Assembly (NCBI GenBank): GCA_046484585.1
Contig: JAWOIQ010000162.1
Span: 1 to 40,070 of the forward strand
Direction: 5' to 3'
DNA: 40,070 bases
Origin: JAGXFP01 sp046484585
GTDB taxonomy: Bacteria > Desulfobacterota > Desulfobulbia > Desulfobulbales > JAGXFP01
Part shown: positions 1-6,492 of the stretch, piece after piece
Position numbering within the stretch: position 1 is the stretch's first letter
How the letters are laid out: each line of letters begins with the position of its first letter
Translations under genes and position numbers: made by a program
Notes under the pieces: generated by a model
The model's database searches: none
Told to the model about the DNA's origin: nothing
Seen by the model: the letters and a program-made list of their open reading frames with translations, nothing else

Positions 1-598
1 AGTCGGTCATCTCGACATTGCTCTCGACCGGATCCTGTTCGGCCGAAGCCAGGGCCACCAGCTGGCCGCTTCGGCTCCAGACTCCGTAGTAGACGACATC
101 CTCGGCCATGGTCCGCTCAATATAGTCGGGATCATGAATCGGGAAGGGATAACTGGCAAAGAGCTCCCCGAACAGTCCGGCCATTTCCGCACACTCTTCC
201 GGCAGGCATCGCCTGGTCTCGTATTCATCGGCAGCTTCGGGCCGTGGCTCTTTGTCCTTCCGGCGGGCCAGACCGATCACCTCGGTTATCTTGTCCTGAT
301 CGGGCTCGACTGCCCGGTTCCGGTCATGATAACGGCCCATGAAGTGGCAATCCTCTCTTCCCCCGAAAAAAAAAGGGACCAGGGCCTCGGAGGTGTAACC
401 GTTCTCGGCGAAGGCGGTCATCCAGCGGACCGGAACCTTGGCGAAGATCTTGTCGTAGCCGTTTTCGGCCGCCAGCTCGTCGATTTGGCCGAGCAGCTCC
501 GGCATATCTTCGTCGGCCAGCTTGATCAGGTAAACCCGGTCATTGTCCTTGCCGTGCTGCACGGTGGAGCGGCCGATTGTAGTGAGTTGATCAGCCAT
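1..598 (-). CDS. ablB: beta-lysine N6-acetyltransferase (partial, C-terminus off the window)
   Basis: GNAT-family enzyme that acetylates beta-lysine to N6-acetyl-beta-lysine, a compatible solute of salt-stressed cells. The frame is open from the ATG at 598 to the window edge (199 codons, no stop), so the C-terminal part is missing. The N-terminal half reads as AblB, with the stretches GYDKIFAKVP and ENGYTSEALVPFF followed by a Cys/His-containing GREDCHFMGRY segment. It begins inside the last codons of kamA (8-base overlap, ATGGCTGA), so the two are surely co-translated. A run of nine A/T bases lies inside the gene (366-374), but the frame stays open across it. Family assignment is from motif recognition and the kamA partner; together these make the call strong. 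Confidence 0.88.
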   Translation of the reverse strand, partial: MADQLTTIGRSTVQHGKDNDRVYLIKLADEDMPELLGQIDELAAENGYDKIFAKVPVRWMTAFAENGYTSEALVPFFFGGREDCHFMGRYHDRNRAVEPDQDKITEVIGLARRKDKEPRPEAADEYETRRCLPEECAEMAGLFGELFASYPFPIHDPDYIERTMAEDVVYYGVWSRSGQLVALASAEQDPVESNVEMTD

Positions 599-1931
599 CG
601 TCCCTTCTCCGCAAGCGCAGGTTGTCTTCGGGGACCAGGGTGGTGGTACTCTTATAGTCGGCCAGCAGCCGCGAGATCCCCACCACCCTGCTTTCGTCGC
701 AGTCGTTGTCGAGGGCCAGATTCAGGTGGCACTCCGAACATTCCCGGTCGCAGAAGAAGGGACGGTAGGAGTCCGGCTCCTTGTAGGTGGATATCACCCC
801 TTCGTAGTTCCGCAGCACCACCTTGTTGGTCGACCAGGAGATCAGGTAGTTGGGCATTACCGGGATCTTGCCGCCGCCGCCGGGGGCGTCGATCACGTAG
901 GTCGGCACCGAGAAGCCGCTGGTGTGGCCGATCAGGCTTTCGATGATCTCGATGCCCTTGCCGATCGGGGTTCGAAAATGGTCCAGGCCCTCGGAAAGAT
1001 CGCACTGGTAAAGGTAATAGGGCCGGACCCGGTTCTTGACCAGCTTGTGGACCAGATCCTTGTAGATCCTCGGACAGTCGTTAACCCCGGCCAGCAGGAC
1101 CGACTGGTTGCCCAGGGGGATGCCGGCGTCGGCCAGCATTTGCAGGGCGCGGGCCGAGCGGCTCGTGATCTCCCGGGGGTGGTTGAAATGGGTGTTGATC
1201 CAGACCGGATGATGTTTGGCGATCACCTTGACCAGATTGGCGGTGATCCGCTGGGGCAGGACCACCGGGGTTCTGGTCCCGATCCTGATCACTTCGACGT
1301 GATCAATCTTACGGAGCTCGGTGAGCAGCCAGTCGAGAAGGTCGTCGGAGAGCAGAAAGGGGTCGCCGCCGGAGAGCAGGACGTCGCGGATCACCGGAGT
1401 CGCCCGGATATAGTCGATCCCGGCCTGCATGGTCTTTCGGTCGGGAATCGAGTCGACATCGCCGACCTTCCTTTTTCTGGTGCAGTGGCGGCAGTACATC
1501 GAGCAGAGATTCGAGACGTGGAACAGGACCCGGTCCGGATAGCGATGGGTGAGGCCCGGCACCGGGCTGTCCTTGTCCTCGGAGAGGGGATCGGCCTTTT
1601 CGTGCCTGGAAACGCACAGTTCGTTCGGATCGGGCACCGACTGCCGGAAGACCGGGTCGTTTTCGAAATCATCCCGGTCAATCAGGCTGAAGTAGTAAGG
1701 GGTGATCGCGACCGGGAATTTGGCGACGGTCTCCCGGAGCCGCGCCTTTTTGGCGGGGGAGAACTTCCTGTCGAGAAGCCGCTCGACGGTGTCGATATCC
1801 CTGATCGAGTGGCGCAGGTGCCAGCGCCAGTCTTCCCAGTTTTTGTCGGGAACCTCGCTGCGGTCCACCGAGGCGGTGGTTTGGGGTTGAGTGGTATTGA
1901 GGTTGATCGCCGGTTCGTCGCTATATAACAT
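591..1931 (-). CDS. kamA: lysine 2,3-aminomutase
   Basis: Radical-SAM, PLP-dependent enzyme converting L-alpha-lysine to L-beta-lysine, the first step to N-acetyl-beta-lysine. The radical-SAM cluster motif CSMYCRHC is visible, followed by RKRKVG; further on come LLSGGDPFLLSD and the glycine-rich DAPGGGGKIPV typical of the family. About 446 residues, close to the usual 410-450. I prefer the ATG at 1931 over the in-frame ATG at 1946: 1931 has AAAGGAAC 4-5 bases upstream, while 1946 has no ribosome-binding site. ablB follows with an 8-base overlap. In fermenters KamA can serve lysine degradation, but the ablB neighbour points to osmolyte synthesis. Confidence 0.93.
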   Translation of the reverse strand: MLYSDEPAINLNTTQPQTTASVDRSEVPDKNWEDWRWHLRHSIRDIDTVERLLDRKFSPAKKARLRETVAKFPVAITPYYFSLIDRDDFENDPVFRQSVPDPNELCVSRHEKADPLSEDKDSPVPGLTHRYPDRVLFHVSNLCSMYCRHCTRKRKVGDVDSIPDRKTMQAGIDYIRATPVIRDVLLSGGDPFLLSDDLLDWLLTELRKIDHVEVIRIGTRTPVVLPQRITANLVKVIAKHHPVWINTHFNHPREITSRSARALQMLADAGIPLGNQSVLLAGVNDCPRIYKDLVHKLVKNRVRPYYLYQCDLSEGLDHFRTPIGKGIEIIESLIGHTSGFSVPTYVIDAPGGGGKIPVMPNYLISWSTNKVVLRNYEGVISTYKEPDSYRPFFCDRECSECHLNLALDNDCDESRVVGISRLLADYKSTTTLVPEDNLRLRRRDDG

Positions 1932-2417
1932 GAAAGTTCCTTTCATATTGGCAGAGCCGGTGCCGTCTTAAATATAATTGCCTGAATCTAAAGGTGCGGA
2001 CAATATCGTGGATAAAAACCGGACTGCGCAGGATTAGCAGTAAATGCTTAAAATGAATTTGTACTTTGCGTACTTTGATCGGTAACTATACCTGATTATG
2101 TCGAAAAATGCAAATCACCCAGCGGCGCCGGGCTTCACGGACCATATAAGACAAGGATCGAAGAGGGCTGAATCATCGAGCTATCTCTTCCGGGCTTTTC
2201 GCGAACTTATCACCCCGGCTGAGGCAAAATTCCAAATCGGGCAGCCGATCCGGCGATTGCCGGAATACCACGGTCGCGGATGGAAAAGCGCCCACTGTTT
2301 TTTCGGAATTTCTTGACTTCGGTGACCCTGAAATCTGATGATATCAGAAAAGATGGCGACAAGTTAATCCTGGATTCGTGAACGATTAAGAAGGATTCCA
2401 ATCAGGGAGAAGATGTT
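1932..2417. other. intergenic region between kamA and the DJ-1/PfpI gene
   Basis: About 480 bases carrying the divergent upstream regions of kamA (minus) and the PfpI gene (plus). A TTGACT at 2313-2318 could be a -35 for the plus-strand gene, but no good -10 follows at standard spacing. A 72-codon open frame (2098-2316) has no ribosome-binding site or recognisable domain and is not called. No terminator or repeat seen. Confidence 0.4.
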
Positions 2418-2939
2418 ATGGCAAAAGTGGCAATTATTATCGCGGATCAGTTTGAAGATTCCGAATATGTTGAACCGGCTGCGGCACTCAGGGCGGCCGG
2501 CCACCAGCTGGTCCATGTCGGCCTTAAGGCCGGAGAGACCGTCAGAGGCAAGAAAAAGGGAACTGAAGTGACGGTCGAGCGGGCGGTGGCTGAAACTGCG
2601 GCGGACGATTTTGACGCCCTCCTTATTCCCGGGGGCCATTCGCCCGACAACCTGCGGGCCGATCCCCAGGCGGTCGCTTTTGTCAAAGAGTTCATGACCC
2701 GGATTAAACCGGTTTTTTCGATCTGTCACGGCCCGCAGCTTTTGATCACGGCCCGGGTTCTCGAGGGGCGGAAAGTGACGGGCTGGAAATCGATTGTCGA
2801 GGATATCAAGTACGCCGGCGGCGAATATCTCGATCAGGAGGTGGTGATCGACAACAATCTGGTCTCCAGCCGGAGCCCGGCCGACCTGTCGGCCTTTATC
2901 GAAGCGAGTCTGGCGAAGCTGGCCCCGGAGTCCACGTAA
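2418..2939 (+). CDS. DJ-1/PfpI family protein (glutamine amidotransferase-like fold)
   Basis: 173-residue member of the DJ-1/PfpI superfamily (YhbO/PfpI branch), cytosolic. The nucleophile elbow is ICHGPQLL, giving catalytic Cys103 with adjacent His104, and PGGHSPDNLR (71-80) is the conserved loop before it. The expected acidic partner lies in the N-terminal QFEDSEY segment. A ribosome-binding site (GGGAGAAG) precedes the ATG. Members act as stress-related hydrolases, chaperone-like proteins or disputed deglycases; the sequence does not say which. It stands alone, with a dispersed repeat just downstream at 2989-3024. Family call secure, substrate unknown. Confidence 0.88.
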   Translation: MAKVAIIIADQFEDSEYVEPAAALRAAGHQLVHVGLKAGETVRGKKKGTEVTVERAVAETAADDFDALLIPGGHSPDNLRADPQAVAFVKEFMTRIKPVFSICHGPQLLITARVLEGRKVTGWKSIVEDIKYAGGEYLDQEVVIDNNLVSSRSPADLSAFIEASLAKLAPEST

Positions 2940-2952
2940 TACAGGACCTGAG

Positions 2953-3024
2953 ATATACCATTAGTATTATCAACATCGTTGCCGCCTTGCATCCGCACCG
3001 TTCTCGAACGCTCACGGATTCAGG
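2953..3024. repeat. dispersed repeat, copy 1 (also near 4078 and 6128)
   Basis: The segment at 2989-3024, ending in CTCACGGATTCAGG, matches 6128-6163 at 35 of 36 positions. Its left part (ATCAACATCGTTGCCGCCTTGCA) is similar to 4086-4110, where the rest has diverged. Non-coding, between two plus-strand genes. Confidence 0.75.
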
Positions 3025-3108
3025 TGTCCAGTAAGGAATGATGGTTTCGCAAACAGTCGGAAGTGCGATGGCTTAGCAAGCCCCCCCGACAGGCGTGAGG
3101 ATGGAGAA

Positions 3109-3552
3109 ATGGGAGACATGGTGGTAACCTGCCGGAAATGCGGAGCGAAGAACAGGGTTTCGGCGGCAAAGCAGCATCTCGGGCCGAAATGCGGCAAATG
3201 CCACGTTACGCTCGATTTGAGCGGGGCGCAGCTTGGCGCCGCGGAAGTGAGCGATGCCAATTTTGACACCTTTCTCGCCTCCACCGATCAGGTAGTGATG
3301 GTCGATTTCTTTTCTCCGACCTGTGGACCCTGCCGCGGCATGATGCCGGTAGTCGAAAGTCTGGCCGATCGTTTCCGGGGCCGGGCTGTTGTTGCCAAAA
3401 TCGACAGCACGGTGAATCTGGCCGCCGCCTCCCGCTGTGCCATCCGCGGTGTGCCGGCCTTTCTCTTTTTTCGCAATGGGCGGGAAGTTGACCGGATAAC
3501 CGGGGCGGTACCGGAACAGACCCTGGCCGAAAAGCTCGATTCCCTGAGCTGA
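3109..3552 (+). CDS. trxC: thioredoxin 2 with N-terminal zinc ribbon (TrxC type)
   Basis: Cytosolic disulfide reductase. Residues 1-35 hold two CxxC pairs (Cys8/Cys11 and Cys28/Cys31), the zinc ribbon that separates thioredoxin 2 from thioredoxin 1. The thioredoxin domain follows with active site CGPC (Cys72/Cys75) after VDFFSPT, and the conserved cis-proline in GVPAFLFF. 147 residues, normal for TrxC. A start at 3118 (three codons in) is possible because the AGGA/GGAG signals fit either. Downstream, convergent with the two-CW gene, is a hairpin but no T run. Single gene, likely redox housekeeping. Confidence 0.92.
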   Translation: MGDMVVTCRKCGAKNRVSAAKQHLGPKCGKCHVTLDLSGAQLGAAEVSDANFDTFLASTDQVVMVDFFSPTCGPCRGMMPVVESLADRFRGRAVVAKIDSTVNLAAASRCAIRGVPAFLFFRNGREVDRITGAVPEQTLAEKLDSLS

Positions 3553-3554
3553 AA

Positions 3555-3592
3555 AAGCCGGGGTTATCTTGCCGGATAAACCTAATCCGGCT
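3555..3592. terminator. hairpin between convergent trxC and two-CW genes
   Basis: AGCCGG at the left pairs with CCGGCT at the right, extended by GGTTATC/GATAAACC with a bulge. It lies in the 43 bases between convergent genes. There is no clean T run on either strand, so termination is an inference. Confidence 0.4.
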
Positions 3593-3595
3593 GCT

Positions 3596-3886
3596 CTATA
3601 AATCGGCCGGGGACAGGATGAAGTCTGCTCCTTCTTCGGCGACCACCATTTTGAAAAATTCACAGCCCAGGCAGTTGAAGGTCTTCTGGGCGGCCGTGCC
3701 CTGGGGTTTGCCGCCACAGAAGGTTCCGGCAATCCGCCAGCAGAATCTGCCGCCGTTGGTTCCGTTATTAACCCCGTCGTAACTGCCCGGCGCCGCCGAA
3801 GGGCAGACTCCGAGTTCTTCGGTTTTGGCGCCGCCCGGCTGCCGTTCGCATTTTTTTATTTCCCAACAGTTTTTAATAGATGACAT
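3596..3886 (-). CDS. two-CW domain Cys-rich protein
   Basis: About 96 residues from the ATG at 3886, which has GGAG upstream; an in-frame ATG at 3919 is less likely. The sequence opens with NCWEIKKCERQPGG, the Cys-Trp motif typical of small two-CW proteins of anaerobes, and has further cysteines in GVCPS, RFCW, TFCGG and FNCLGCEFF. These probably bind a metal or cluster. Members often stand alone or form part of sensor proteins. Function unknown. Convergent with trxC. Confidence 0.7.
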   Translation of the reverse strand: MSSIKNCWEIKKCERQPGGAKTEELGVCPSAAPGSYDGVNNGTNGGRFCWRIAGTFCGGKPQGTAAQKTFNCLGCEFFKMVVAEEGADFILSPADL

Positions 3887-4467
3887 TCTTCTATAATCTC
3901 CATACCTTATTTTGATCACGCCCGAAATCCAACGGTAGATAATTCAGGGTTATTTATGCTAATCACTAGCCAAGGAGATTGAAACTGTCAACTACATTGT
4001 AGGACAAATTGCCCCCGCCGCCGGGCGGAATATTCGCTAACGGGACATTTGCCGAGTCGGCAATCCCTTGATATTTCGTTGGTATGATTAACATCGTTGC
4101 CTCCTTGCAGGTGCCCCGGTCGCGAACGTTTATTGACCCGGGTAACTGGTGAAGAGGTGGGTTGCGACCTTTGATGGCGTTAGACCGCCTGATCTGTTAA
4201 AAGATATACACTTTGAGGGCGTCGTAAAAAGTCGCCGTCACTTTCATTGGTAACGGATTTTCGGTCCGCGGACCGGGGAATAACCGCAACAGCTAAATAT
4301 GATGGCTAAGCAAAAATCGTCAGATCCAGGGCGCGCAAATTTCGAGGAATGAAGCGAACTTCAGCACGCTGCAATAACGAGACAATTTGCAGCAACGCGG
4401 GAGCTGGCGACTTTTTGCGACGCCATCAAAATATCAACCCGCAAACAACCAGTGTGGAGGGACGAAA
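3887..4467. other. intergenic region with two repeats
   Basis: 580 bases without a gene. It holds a diverged copy of the 2953-3024 repeat at about 4078-4150 and a complete inverted-repeat element at 4218-4424. Nothing else recognisable apart from the short upstream region of the flavodoxin gene. Confidence 0.5.
4218..4424. repeat. MITE-like element with 19-bp terminal inverted repeats
   Basis: Left end GGCGTCGTAAAAAGTCGCC (4218-4236) and right end GGCGACTTTTTGCGACGCC (4406-4424) are inverted repeats with one mismatch around a 169-bp centre without a gene. Hairpin elements ending in AAAAAGTC/GACTTTTT are common in Desulfuromonas/Geobacter-type genomes, as far as I recall. The element at 22449-22633 has related ends. 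Confidence 0.8.
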
Positions 4468-4941
4468 ATGCAGGTGCTGATTCTTTATTATTCCAAGAGT
4501 AACAATACCAGGAAACTGGCCGAGGCGATCGCCGAAGGGGTCGGCGCGGCCGGGGCCGAGCCGGTCCTGAGGAATACCGACGAAGTAAGCAAGGAAGATT
4601 TTCGCAATGCCGCCGGGGTTATTGCCGGCTCTCCGGTCTATTTCGGGTTGATGGCGGCCCAGCTCAAGAAGGTCTTCGATGATTTCGTCGGCCTTCGTCG
4701 CGAGATGGAAAACAAGGTCGGGGCCGCCTTTGCTTCCGGCAATCATCATAGCGGCGGCAAGGAAACCACTATTTTTTCCATCCTGCAGTGCATGCTGATT
4801 TACGGGATGATTATCGTCGGCGATCCGATGGACGCTTCAGGGCATTACGGGGTGGCCTGTTGCAAGGAACCGGATGCGACCGCAGTCTCCGACGGCTTTA
4901 AGCTGGGGAAGAGGGTGGCGGATTTATGTGCCAGGCTGTAG
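4468..4941 (+). CDS. flavodoxin/NAD(P)H:quinone oxidoreductase-like flavoprotein
   Basis: 157 residues from the ATG at 4468, chosen because GGAGGG stands 7 bases upstream and the flavodoxin strand starts there (MQVLILYYSKSNNTRKLAEAI). The FMN phosphate-binding loop is YYSKSNNT; the second loop is AGSPVYFGLMAAQLKKVFDD, as in WrbA/FldA-type proteins. Two adjacent cysteines in GVACCKEP are unusual. Likely a small FMN electron carrier or quinone reductase in the cytosol. Stands alone after a MITE-like element. Confidence 0.85.
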   Translation: MQVLILYYSKSNNTRKLAEAIAEGVGAAGAEPVLRNTDEVSKEDFRNAAGVIAGSPVYFGLMAAQLKKVFDDFVGLRREMENKVGAAFASGNHHSGGKETTIFSILQCMLIYGMIIVGDPMDASGHYGVACCKEPDATAVSDGFKLGKRVADLCARL

Positions 4942-4982
4942 GTGGGGTTCGGTGACAAATTCGGGGGTCGGGTTTCTGGTAC

Positions 4983-5014
4983 AAAAAAATCCCCGGCCGA
5001 AAGAGCCGGGGATT
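4983..5014 (-). terminator. Rho-independent terminator of the small Cys-rich gene
   Basis: On the minus strand, AATCCCCGGC pairs with GCCGGGGATT across a short loop and is followed by a run of seven T. It sits 23 bases past the stop of the Cys-rich gene. It may also stop transcripts from the flavodoxin gene. Confidence 0.85.
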
Positions 5015-5036
5015 GTGGACGATTGGTGAGGTTGGG

Positions 5037-5192
5037 CTATTTTGAACCGCAGGTGCAACCGCAACCGCAACCCGAAGATTTTTTTTCTTCCTGTTTCGCC
5101 ATTACCCCGGCTTCGCCGCAGGCCGGGCACTTTTTCGGTTTACACCTGCCTTCCTTGGTTTCGCCGCACTTTTCACATTTAAATTCAGCCAT
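5037..5192 (-). CDS. small Cys-rich (zinc-ribbon-like) protein, 51 aa
   Basis: A real short gene: strong ribosome-binding site (AAGGAG, 6 bases before ATG at 5192), 51 codons, and its own terminator. It starts with an FKCEKCGE ribbon half, then RCKPKKCPACGE, which together make a rubredoxin/zinc-ribbon-like four-Cys site (Cys6, Cys9, Cys22, Cys25). A lysine-rich linker leads to a C-terminal tail with four more cysteines alternating with glycine (GCGCGCTCG). The tail could bind metal or serve as a redox or cluster-handling segment. Small proteins with an RCKPKKCP core occur in sulfate reducers. Function unknown. Confidence 0.78.
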   Translation of the reverse strand: MAEFKCEKCGETKEGRCKPKKCPACGEAGVMAKQEEKKSSGCGCGCTCGSK

Positions 5193-5298
5193 TGGTTTCT
5201 CCTTATCCTGTAGTTTGATATACTCTTATTAAAGCGCATTATTGGGAATCGTTGTTGTTTAGGAACAATAATTTCGAACCTTATGATTGTCAAGGGCC

Positions 5299-5326
5299 TT
5301 GGAAAGTGTAATAAAGATCATATAAT
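5299..5326 (+). promoter_or_regulatory. candidate sigma-70 promoter of the 5380 gene
   Basis: TTGGAA at 5299-5304 and a perfect TATAAT at 5321-5326 with 16 bases between, about 55 bases upstream of the start codon at 5380. Confidence 0.5.
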
Positions 5327-5379
5327 ACGAAATATGGAAGAAGCGGGACGAATCGCAAACCTTAAACGGAAGGTGTGAC

Positions 5380-5931
5380 ATGTTGGTCAAGGAAAATTCT
5401 ACTTTATACAGCGGCGGACTCCAGGGAGCCGAAAGTTATTTCGGCGAGGTCGCCGAAAAATGGGGAATAAAGGAGGTTAATTTCACCTTTGCCGGCCGGA
5501 CTCCCAACCGGAACCGGAACCTGGTGGTTGTTTCCGACGAGGAATTGCGCCGCGGCGATATCAGCATGGAACTCGCCTCGAAGATGATGAAGCGCAACTA
5601 CTACGAGGCGGAAAAACTCCGTAAGGTTTTGCAGGTCATCTTCCATATGGTCAATAACGGGCACCAGATCTTCGTGGTCGGCACCATTCAGGATGACAAC
5701 ACCGTCAAGGGCGGCACCGGCTGGGCGGTGGAGCTGGCCAAGCTCTTCAACCGGCCGGTTCATGTCTACGGCCAGGTTCGCAAGGGCTGGTATACCTGGC
5801 GTGACGGGGCCTGGCGCGAAGATCATCCCCGGATCGAACATGATACCTTTGTCGGGACCGGGACCAGGCATCTTACCGAGGACGGCCGCAAGGCAATCGA
5901 ACAACTGTTCGCCGACTCTTTCGAGTCTTAG
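5380..5931 (+). CDS. conserved hypothetical, Rossmann/SLOG-like protein
   Basis: 183 residues. The start LYSGGLQGAESYF has the glycine-rich turn of a nucleotide-binding Rossmann fold, and GTIQDDNTVKGGTGWAVELAKLFNRPVHVYG resembles the GGxGT-type loop of LOG/DprA (SLOG) proteins. The end (HDTFVGTGTRHLTEDGRKAIEQLF) looks conserved too, and I believe the family is widespread in anaerobes. It may bind a nucleotide or nucleic acid, but that is inference from the loops. Single gene with its own likely promoter; the inverted-repeat element at 5989-6162 follows. Confidence 0.6.
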   Translation: MLVKENSTLYSGGLQGAESYFGEVAEKWGIKEVNFTFAGRTPNRNRNLVVVSDEELRRGDISMELASKMMKRNYYEAEKLRKVLQVIFHMVNNGHQIFVVGTIQDDNTVKGGTGWAVELAKLFNRPVHVYGQVRKGWYTWRDGAWREDHPRIEHDTFVGTGTRHLTEDGRKAIEQLFADSFES

Positions 5932-5988
5932 GACCGCTCGCCCGATGGTAACCATCCGGCCATCCTCGGGTTAGTTACGGATGCAACC

Positions 5989-6162
5989 CTGAATCCGTGA
6001 GGCTTCAGGGCGGGTAGGGTGCCGGCAGGACGACGATCTTGATTGTCATGATTGTATATCAACGAGCCGCCCGACCCCAAGGATGGCCTGTAATCGGGCG
6101 TCCCGAAAGGGGGCGGCAAATTTCCAAGCATCTGCACCGTTCTCGAACGCTCACGGATTCAG
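5989..6162. repeat. inverted-repeat element with 13-bp perfect ends
   Basis: CTGAATCCGTGAG at 5989-6001 is the exact reverse complement of CTCACGGATTCAG at 6150-6162. The right end lies inside the 36-bp unit (6128-6163) also found at 2989-3024. The 148-bp centre has no gene. Probably a non-autonomous mobile element or its remnant. Confidence 0.7.
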
Positions 6163-6229
6163 GAAGTTGACAAGGGCATCTTTACAATAGCCGTGGACGG
6201 ATTTATGGATAACGGCTTGCCGGTCCGAC

Positions 6230-6279
6230 AACTCCCTGAACTTCTTTTGTTTTACCTTCAGGAACAGGGAGTTTTTTTA
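6230..6279 (+). terminator. Rho-independent terminator upstream of fusA
   Basis: AACTCCCTG (6230-6238) pairs with CAGGGAGTT (6265-6273), followed by a T run. It isolates fusA from upstream transcription. Confidence 0.7.
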
Positions 6280-6303
6280 CGGGAGGGATAATGCTCTTTT
6301 TGC

Positions 6304-6332
6304 TTGACATCGTGGGGGCTTAAGGTTATTTT
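6304..6332 (+). promoter_or_regulatory. sigma-70 promoter of fusA
   Basis: TTGACA at 6304-6309, exactly 17 bases, then TATTTT at 6327-6332. A start near 6340 would leave a leader of about 150 bases. Confidence 0.7.
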
Positions 6333-6391
6333 TGCCCGTTTATCGAATCACCCCCTGTTTTTTGAGATGAATAGGTCGTTAATTCGTTGCC

Positions 6392-6416
6392 AGCCCCAGC
6401 ACGCGGGGCTTTTTTC
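6392..6416 (+). terminator. leader hairpin with T run (possible attenuator)
   Basis: AGCCCC pairs with GGGGCT over a 7-base loop and is followed by six T. It lies between the fusA promoter and the fusA start, so it could stop transcription early. A second perfect palindrome, GGCGGATTT/AAATCCGCC with a 2-base loop, lies at about 6446-6465. Confidence 0.5.
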
Positions 6417-6492
6417 ATTTAATCACTGAAGGCAACTTGATCAGGGCGGATTTTTAAATCCGCCGCAAATGTAATTTTAGAGGAAGTGGAAC

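Noticed and set aside
366..374. Frameshift in ablB at the run of nine A
   Set aside because: Translating through the run gives a continuous AblB-like sequence on both sides, so the frame is intact.
726..1928. 400-codon open frame opposite kamA
   Set aside because: Antisense to the aminomutase; low-complexity Asp/Val/Gly-rich product typical of shadow frames.
2098..2316. 72-codon ORF in the gap before the PfpI gene
   Set aside because: No ribosome-binding site, no recognisable domain, odd composition.
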